Positions 49,160 through 64,000 of a stretch of DNA of 64,000 nt are shown here, piece after piece. Within the stretch, counting starts at the first letter, position 1; the number at the start of each line of letters is the position of its first letter. A model generated the notes under the pieces. The model had not been told where the DNA came from and made no database searches. It worked only from the letters and a program-made list of their open reading frames with translations. Location: positions 11,237,822 through 11,301,821 of the forward strand of contig NC_058055.1 in assembly GCF_020085105.1 (NCBI RefSeq). Direction: 5' to 3'. The DNA comes from Siniperca chuatsi (taxonomy: Eukaryota > Chordata > Actinopteri > Centrarchiformes > Sinipercidae). Both the position numbers and the translations under genes were made by a program.

Positions 49160-50933
49160 TTTATTTGCAATAAATTAAACATTTCAAATATAACAACAGA
49201 AATCATATATATCTTAAATTTAGCAGATGCTTTCTGTTTCACATTCCAGCCATGTATAATGTGCCTTTAGACAATGAATTGGCTTTGTTCATTTCTTCAG
49301 CATTTAGAATTGCTTGTCATTTTGTAAAGCACATGGTATACGTCCATCAGAGTCCTTTGGACAGCAGCGGCGCCACCTCTGTGATCCCTTTTAATAGCTA
49401 TCCTTTTATTGATGTAATAGCTATCCTTTTATTGATGTAAATCAAAATAATTATTAATGATAACAATAATTTGGTTGTTCTGAAGTCCCATGATTAATGC
49501 AGTCATTTAAAATATTTCTCCTTTTCGTCTGACAAAATGTATGTACACTTTTACACACTGGTTCTGTTTGCCTTTGAAGGATGCAGCAGTTTTCCTCATA
49601 TCTCTAGCCCTGAGTATGTCCACTCCATGCCTCAGCAGAGCCTCTCTGAACACACCTCGAGACCTCCAAGTTCCTTTTTTTCCAATCTAAACTTGAGAAC
49701 TGTTAATGTGTGACTTAAATTTATTTTAAAAGTAATACATTATGATAATGCTCCTAAATGTTAATACAGGATAGGTTTTGCTATGTTTAGTTTATGATTA
49801 TGAGCCAATCACGTCAGCATTTCCTGCAAATGATTTTGCATGCAACCCACACAAGGCATTTTGCACTATATATGCAATCTTGCTGCACAGTAATGATACG
49901 TTATTGCAATAATGAAAAGTCCATATGAGCATCAACTGAAGTCTCTATAATGTGTTTAGATGCACTTTTAACTTAATTGGAGTCAACAGGAGCCACAAGG
50001 AAAGCAGGAAATAATCATGGGTTTTTTTTTTTACTGACAGAAAAATGTCAGAATTTAAAAAGTTTAAATTCACTGTCCTAAAGAGCTTAAAGAGCCTGCT
50101 AGAGATCCAGGCTGGCTGAAGTTTCAAAGGCAAACTGAAATGCATTATAATATTCCACAGAAAGTACCATTATGAAATAAAAAGTACAATAAATATATTA
50201 TCTTTTCTACTTAGAGATAACATTGAACAACATTCTAAAACCAATGTATAAGCAATTGTGAATGGACATTAAAGCTAGATTAAGACTGATTTTTGTTCAC
50301 TTACTTAAACTATGTGTTTAAAATTACATTTGTATGGAAAAAACACACAGCAATGTCTATTTTACATCGTAATGCAGCTATGATGACTTGTTTTTTAGGG
50401 GTAAAATAAATAGCACTTGTTTCATGAGAACCACATAATAATAAATCACCTTTATATAACCCAGGAATTTTACATGTGCTGTTAAAAAAAGGTCCAAAGT
50501 GCAACCAATAGCATCATACTGGCATTATATATCATTAAATAGTGAAAGAGCATCTCCACCATCCGTCACAATCTAACACTCCCACTATAGTTTGTGTTCA
50601 AACAGGGCGCAAGACATTTAATTGTAACCATTACCTTCTCACCAAGCAGCAGATTTTTCCTCGAAAGAATAGATTTCATAATCACATTTTAACTTCAGTG
50701 ATGTGATTAAACATGACTTCTGTCCTGAAGGTGCAACAATTTCTCTCCAGAGGAAAGCCCTCCCAGAGGTGTCCTCCTTTCGAGATGTACAGACGACAAC
50801 CCACCTGGGGTGTTCAGCCTGTCAAAGACTGGACTCTTGCAAGGTTTAATAGTTCTTCTGACAGTAATAACAGAGACCTTAGAACAATCCTGTTAAAGTC
50901 AGGATGACCCATGTCCTACCCTAACAATGATAA
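49160..50933 (-). other. c2cd2l: Probable c2cd2l 3' UTR
   Basis: AT-rich non-coding stretch after the stop. On the minus strand AATAAA lies at 49165-49160. It contains a 23-bp exact tandem duplication (49393-49415 and 49416-49438) that also carries AATAAA-like hexamers on the gene strand. The end point is uncertain. Confidence 0.4.
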
Positions 50934-56898
<5,965 letters not shown>

Positions 56899-59800
56899 CT
56901 GGGAGAGACAGAGGAAGAGAACAAACATCCTAAATATTACATAAGAGAAAGAGGAGAGACACTTAGGTATGACATAAAAGATTTTGTACTGCAGTGATAC
57001 AGCCTTTAATGCAGCTGGTTAGCAGTTAGTCATAGTCCTTGTGGATCTTTAGTATATATTTTAGGTCAGTAGTAAATGAAATTGCTGCTGTATCATTTAA
57101 ACTAAAATGCAAATTACTGGGGCATCTCATGAATATTAAGTGTGGCTGGTATCAGACATCAAAGAACTTCATTGATCTTGGCTCAGAGTGATTGGACGAT
57201 CACTCACACATGGTACTGATCACATCATTCACATGCTAATCATACAATGTAATCCTTAAAAAACAACATTGCCATTTGTGTGCTTCCCTTCTACAGCAAC
57301 CTCACAATCTTTGCAGAAAGAGAAATTTTCCTTTAGGCAAATTTTGTGATAGAGTCAAGAATATTAATGTGTAATTATTTTCTCATGCCAAAGGTTCAGC
57401 ATTACAAGGTGACACTGTTAGGTCTGATGCTGAAAATGCACATGACTTGATAAACAGGCTCTTGCAAGGTGCCATAATGTGTATAGCTGTAAAGACGCTG
57501 TTGCCAAGAAACATGAGATTATTGTATTTACAATGCTTGGCAAAGCACGACTGTGGTTTAAGTCCAGGCAGCTCTGTGGATTTGTGCACTCAGATGAGTA
57601 GTGCCTGAAGATACTGGCATAAAAAAATCCAACATATGTTTGACCAAAGGGTGGTAAGGTGTACGTTCAAGTTAATATGAGCTTCTGTAATAATGCAGAA
57701 GTTGTGGATTCCCTCTCTCGATCAGGCTGGTGAGAGTACACTGTGCCTCAGCCTCACAACAGCATACATTATAAAGACTGCATCAGTCAATGCTTAGTCA
57801 TGCTTACAGCGAGGATGCTTTTATTGTATGAGTGTTGGACTTGGAAGACACCCCTCACAAGAGGAATTAGTAAGAAAGGATTCACCAGAAACGTGGCAAC
57901 ACTAGTGGCCTACTATCACTGTGTGAGTGTGCCAGAGGATCTGTTTCAATAGACGGCTTTAACTGGCTCAGGAGATGCAAGTGAGAGAACACAAATCCCC
58001 TATTGTCAGGGCATATGTTCCTCTAGGTCCAAGACCAATCTCTATCAAACACAACAGTGGAGGCGAAACGGAGGTGGGAGGATGATATAACAAAGTTTGT
58101 GGTGTGTGTATGTGCAGGCGTGTGTGTCTGTGTGTGTGTCAGTGTTCCAGCCAGGAGGGCAGGAAGCCAAGTGCAATGCTGCAAGCTTACGTGGGTTCCC
58201 TGGACCAACACCGCAGTCACATGACTACAGCGTACAACCGGCTGTGTTTACTTCGGTTGGCTGGAGCCTCTCAGTCACCCAACCGTTCATTTCATCCAAA
58301 GTGCTGAACAAATATGATGTGATGCATTTCGGGTTGTGAGGGCTTTAGATAAACCCATTAATCACAAGGTTCTGATTGTGTGTGGCTCATAGATGTGCAT
58401 TACTAAACGTTTGTGTCACAGTCAAACACCAATGGCATCTTTGCAATTTGGCTAATTAGTGTCAGTACCATGATGTGAGCTAATACCCCTAAATGTCAGT
58501 GTTTTTTTTTTCGAATACCCACATTCTGCAAATGGCTACAAGATGCCCCACAGTATTACAATTTTCATTCCTAAAAACCCTCAAGTCCTGACCTAAATGT
58601 ATGACAAGTCATAGCACATTTACAGCACAGATTTACGGTTTTATGTCAAACATGCTAATCCATGATGAAAAGAAACTGACAACTTCTTTTTTTTTTTTGC
58701 AAATTCCTTTAGGACACACAGCAGCACAGGCTTGCCAATATGTGGCAATCAAAATCTTGCATGCCTGAGAGTCGGTTGGGTCATCAGATTTTCAGTCTTT
58801 GTTGTTTCTGCCAGGGGGTGCTGATATAATGCTCTGTTAAGAAGCACTTTCTGGGCTGAACTATAAGGCCAGCTTCGTATGTTTTGGGTTTTACAGTGGT
58901 AGTTTAACATTTTGAAGCATACAAGTTTGGCCAGAATGGTACAGCCATCACCCAGTTTTTAGGTCTATAATGTCCCTGTGAAGTAAAATATGGCTGGAAT
59001 ATGTCTAGAATATCTAACTGGTAGTATGTTTGTGGTTTTTTATTCCTTCAAAAGAGTTTACTTAGACATTTCGCACCCATTGGCTTCTTAGGTAGCCACC
59101 TGGTGCTCTGTTGTGGAAGAGGCTACAGAGCTTATTTTGTCATGGAGAGGGCAAAGCTAGTAGCATAACCACGTATTTGTCCTTGTCAACCACCGCTGTT
59201 CAACTGAGTGTGTATGTGGAGGGTATTTCTGGAAATAGACAGTTCCTGAGGACATCCATGGTGTCACTTCAGATTTGTCAGCGTCACCCCTTTGGGTCCG
59301 GCTGGCTGAACGCCTCAGAAAAGCATGTGGGTCAACCAGAAATACACTCCCCCAGTGGCTTTTGTTGACCCTCATCTTCCTTTCCTGCCTTTTCCTTGTG
59401 TAGCATGTAATGAGGTTCAGGCTACAAAAAGGTGCAAACTTTGTGGTGTAGAAAAATCTATTTCTAATGGTTCTTTGTTTGTTTTTTTACTAAAAAAAAC
59501 AATAAAACATCTAACATTCATGTTTTGGAATTGTTTGAAAGGAAAACATTTTAGCCTATATATACAAACACACTGGTTTGATAGAATGGCTGTAGACTCT
59601 TAGTCTTGTTTTGCTGTAAACTGCTGAAATCTATAAACCTATTGGCCATTAATCATGCATTGCTGGATTTAAACTGATTTTGAGTAGGAATATGAATTTC
59701 AATTGATTTTATATTTCCAATTTGTTATTTATTACAGCATTTTGAGAACACATACATAAAACTACTAAATGTAATCTGTCAAATACAGTACATTAATTAA

Positions 59801-62800
59801 TGGAACAAGACTGCAAGGACTCCTATACCAAGCATTTAGGATCTAGCTTCACTTCACAATTTGTGCAGGTACTATATAAAATTGGAATACTGCATAATAT
59901 GTGTCTCCATTTTAAATGCTGAGTCAAAGGAGCAGTCTTGTAGATTAATGCCTGCCAGAGAAAGATTGTAAAATGAAAGTAAATTTTGGTTGTTAAAGGA
60001 AAACTGGCATTTGAATTTGAATTTCATCAGCGGCTGTGACTGAGGTTAGTTTCCTGCACTATCATAGCAAATGAGCGCTGAGTGCTTAACGTCCCCTGTC
60101 GTTAAGAAGAAATCTACTTGAGCATAATCACAGGGCATTAATCATCTACCAGCAGCTCACAGTCAGAGAGGGAAGAAGTGAACTGTGGCCTCAAGCTAAT
60201 CACCAGGATCTTTATAATTGCAGATCTTGAATGGACAGGGAGCTTCCTTTCCTGCAGATGCACACTTGTATGCTCTATTAGTCCTCCTCTACCACCCACT
60301 GAACCCAGTGACGATGGCTTGACATTATGTGTCAGCTGCAGATGCACACAGTCTGACGATGCTATTATGATCTGCAGGTCCAAAGAGGCCAACCAGTCCA
60401 GTGCTTCAAGACTCCTGCACAAACTAATCCAGCCAGAGACATCTGAACAGCTCCATATCAAGTCCCCTTGCCAAGGCAAGATTATATCCAGAGGCTTCCG
60501 CAGTAATACTTCAGCAGACAGACATTTTCCCTGGATAAACAAGTGAGTCATGAAACATGCTGCATCATGGGATTACTGTCCAAAGGTGCAGGAAGTGCTT
60601 TTTATGTTGCTGAACAGATTCATGTGTCTTTAATTTCTCTGTTTAACCTGCTCGTGTTTAAAGTGGAACCACAGTGTGCAAATCATGCTTATGGCTTAAT
60701 AATTGTACTTAATAAGTGTTTACAGGCATACAAGCAAATCTAGTCAGCTGGTAACTCCATGGAATCACCATAATTTAACCTAACATGCGGGCTGTCACAC
60801 ACGTGTGTGTTTATGCAGCAAGAGGATGTCCTTCTGTTGATAGCGGGTGATACATCGCTGTTTATAACCAGCTGCGATGAAGCCTCAGCCAAATCCCTGG
60901 ATTACAGGGACACTGGAAGAGTGAGGGGGGGGTCTTCTTAGCAACCCTATAAGTCATCATCATTAGACTAGAGGTAGACTTGACATATCTTCAAAATTGT
61001 GAAGAACCCAGCTGCAACACCAACCACTCCGCTTTTCATCCTGGGGTTGCAATTGTCTCCTCTAATCTATATCTTAAGTAAGGCACTCACCATCTCTTCA
61101 GTCTATACAAAATCCTCTAATTGTATTAATACAAATCTCTTCAAGAAAGAAACTGAATGTGGCACTAACACCTTGTCTCTTGTCTCTACAAACAGATGTA
61201 CAAACCCAAACGATGCTTTAGCTTGTTCCATTTTCGGCTGTTTACTATATTTATGTAACAACCCCCAACGTCCCTGTCAGGATTCAGCCCGCTGAAGCAT
61301 TTTTTAGTCTCGTCTTGTTGTTTTGAATATCGGACTTCAGGGGTCAGGGTTGTGTCTCCCCTCTGGGTCTCCCTTTGCTACTAGGACACAGCATTTTGAC
61401 GACACTCAAAATGCATGAGGTGTTCTGTAAGCTAGCAGTGTTTAAATGGACCCACATGAGCATTGGAGGGTTTCTGGCTTACGTCACTCTCTGCTGCAGT
61501 GAACAGAATATTGACGAGTGCAGCCAAACCAGACTTCTGAAATGAGTGTTATTCAAACCTACAGACAGTGACCCACTGACACTTATGAAATCTTCATAAT
61601 AAGATTGATAGAAATTGCTATACAGCCCTGCTTTATGAAGCTTAATAGCTATATAAATAACAACAGACAATCTTTATCGAGCACTTTTTGTCTTGTGACG
61701 ACTTTGTTTCTAGCTGACGATTAATCCCAAATACTCACAGTAAGATGTGTTAACATTAACAACAAAAGCAAAAACCTTCCAGCTACCCTCCCTGAGCGAC
61801 TAGAACACAATGGCATGTGTCATTCGTGCAGAAAACACAGGTCCTGAAATGAATATCATGTTTCACAATTATCTTAAGAGCGACCCAGTTTTAAAAACCA
61901 TTATGTGATAGGCCACACTAACAGGCTACACCAGCCTGTATGTCATATTAGCTCCTTTTCCACATCATTTCTTTGTAAAAACTCAATTGTCCACATAAGA
62001 TGCTACAGGCTAATTGGCAAACTTAGAACCTAGTAAGACTTTCTGAACCTTTTTACCACAATTCTCATAGGAGCTAAAGCACTGAAGAGGTTATGATGAT
62101 GCTCTTACATGTGATAATTTCAAGGTAGAGCAAGTCAGTCAGTCACAATAAACTGAGGCTGGCCGAAAATACCTCTGCGTTACAAAAATCTAATAAAAAC
62201 ACAAGGTTGTGTGTTGGTGTGGGTATAATGCTACAGATAACAGTGAGAAAATGAAATAAGAGCCAGGAAGTCCAGTTTGAGTATTACATCCTTCACTGCT
62301 TAGTCTCTGAGCCAGATGTCAGAAGTCTTACATGAGCATTGCCTAAAGTGTAGAAAGTCAGGGAGGCCAAAAACACGTGAATTTGACGGCCTCTTTGGCC
62401 ATCCATACTAATCTACCGAGAATGTTTGTCATATAAGGGGCGGGTGATAAGGATGAAATTTTCTATCACGGTATATGTAATTTTATAATCACAATATCGT
62501 GATAAATCATGACATAATACATTCTCTAAAAAAATGTATTCATTGCATTGAAGTAAAAATCATATAAAGATCCAATTTGACCTTGAAACTGTCCTACCCA
62601 TCGATTTACAACATTGCCTACAATGGGCTAATACTTCCAGAGATATGAAAGACATACTGTAACTATGATGGTATAAATGCTGTGGCAAAATCTCTGACAG
62701 TAGACACATTTATCTCTCCTCACAGTGTACAATATATGGTCATATCGACCACACACTGATGAATCCCTCTAGCTTTCCTGCAGAACTGAATCTGTAAATG

Positions 62801-64000
62801 TTGCAGGTTCCATGTGTGAAAGGGGATACTGTCTAATAACTAAACCTGAACTGGAGGGACTTCAAGATTCAATTGGACTTCATTTATAAAACATATTTAA
62901 ATTGCTTGTTTAAAACCTGAATATATTTAGTTTACTATCATATAAGACAAAGAAAAGCAGCAAATATTCACATTTGAGAAGCTGGAACGAGAATGTTGCT
63001 CGATTGATTGATTATCAAAATAGTTGACGATACATTTTCTATTGACCTATTTCATGGAGGATATATATGGATATTTGTACCAATTTTCTTGTAGGCATTT
63101 TGGAATTTAATTTTTCTGCTACAATGTTTCAAGTCTTATTATTATCTTAATATTATCTTATTATTTGGGGTTTCACAAGGTGTTGAGTAAAAGCAGGAGA
63201 AAAATAATTATTAGGAACAAATCATAACATAAACATATGTTTTGATTAATAATTGACTATAAGAAAGCCACCCTAATACTTGACCAGACATTATGAGGCC
63301 TGCTGAGGAAAGGGTTTTGCTGAACCTTGTTTAATGCTCCAACTTTCCATGAGGGCTCATTCAACTTGCCTTTATTTGGATAAATTTCAACATAATTATT
63401 TAAAGACCTCTGTCAGCATCAATCTTAAATGCTGCAGAAGTACTTAGGTTAATGCTATAAAGGATTTGCGTGCTAATCCCCACATGATGACATTGAAGCC
63501 GTATCTTCATCGCGCTGTGTTCCTCCAGGGAAGCTCATGTTTTGCCTGATGTAGAAACATAATCATGAAATGCAAGTTAGAGGAGAACGTGAGTCTTCTG
63601 GACCATAGTTTAGGCGATTGCTCGAGTGTCTGTTTTCGAAGTGGCCACAGCAACATGCCTGGCAGGTGGCAGGTGCTTACTGTATGTGAGAAGCAAAGAA
63701 TGCAATGTGACTCGCCTGTGGCCACTTAATACTCACCACAAACCCCCACAGCAGGTTTTTCCAGTCAGGTTTTTAGGAAGGAGGTGAAAACCCAGAACAA
63801 AAGGTGAACAAACTCTCAGTCCAACAGTACAGTCAAAAGCACAGAGTTAACAGGCTATTTTAACACGTTACAACTTAAAAATGAACACTTATAGGGTCAA
63901 CAAATACTTGTCTAATGTCTAATATAAAAAGGACACTATGGAGACCAAGTATGTGACCTTTAAGTTACAAGAACAAGGACTGTGTCTACAATCACCAGGC
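56899..64000. other. Probable c2cd2l upstream intron, no gene recognised
   Basis: Seven kilobases with no exon that I can assign. The missing N-terminus of c2cd2l (signal anchor and first SMP part) was looked for on the minus strand without success. There is a (GT)-rich patch near 58096-58140. Overlapping open frames on both strands at 60138-60551 have no family resemblance. Confidence 0.5.

Overview
The window is vertebrate nuclear DNA, almost certainly from a teleost fish, probably a percomorph. Genes are split by GT-AG introns, intergenic DNA is AT-rich, and there are many (CA)n/(GT)n microsatellites. Several interspersed repeats are of kinds I know from fish genomes: LINE-like tails ending in a 'gatcaataaagt' motif, 'gctaagctaa'-rich repeats and a Penelope-like retroelement remnant. 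No bacterial, phage or CRISPR content was seen.

Layout. (1) 1-1258, plus strand: last two exons of stk36 (Fused kinase), cut by the window edge. (2) About 2416-7480, minus: the complete atf5 gene, convergent with stk36. Five exons can be assembled, with a two-uORF leader of the ATF4/ATF5 type. (3) About 7500-13560: intergenic DNA with LINE-like debris, a CCAAT-box cluster and an AT-rich stretch dense in TAATTA motifs. (4) About 13570-41450, minus: the complete coding region of phldb1 (LL5-alpha) in 24 coding exons, assembled in frame to 1377 codons, with FHA, Ser/Pro-rich, coiled-coil and PH parts. Its introns hold most of the window's repeats: a Penelope-like fossil, a nested palindrome, a 145-bp-period repeat and 'gctaagctaa' elements. 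(5) About 41450-47760: intergenic DNA with repeats. (6) 47765-48660, minus: single-exon h2ax with a histone stem-loop, a downstream poly(A) signal and a TATA/CCAAT promoter. (7) About 49160-56898, minus: c2cd2l (TMEM24), 13 C-terminal coding exons. Its N-terminal exons lie upstream, probably beyond the right edge. (8) About 56900-64000: probable c2cd2l intron or upstream DNA with no recognisable gene.

The linkage of phldb1, h2ax and c2cd2l matches the human 11q23.3 neighbourhood (PHLDB1, H2AFX, C2CD2L), which supports the orthology calls. The genes do not form one pathway. They cover ciliary/Hedgehog signalling (stk36), the stress response (atf5), cortical microtubule anchoring (phldb1), DNA-damage chromatin (h2ax) and ER-plasma membrane lipid transfer (c2cd2l).

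The most informative finds are the atf5 translational-control leader, the two alternative 3' ends of h2ax, a nested 190-bp palindrome in phldb1 intron 3, and the regular exon architecture of phldb1: twelve consecutive phase 0-0 exons, three of which look duplicated. All exon boundaries were read by eye from splice consensus and frame continuity. No alignment was run.
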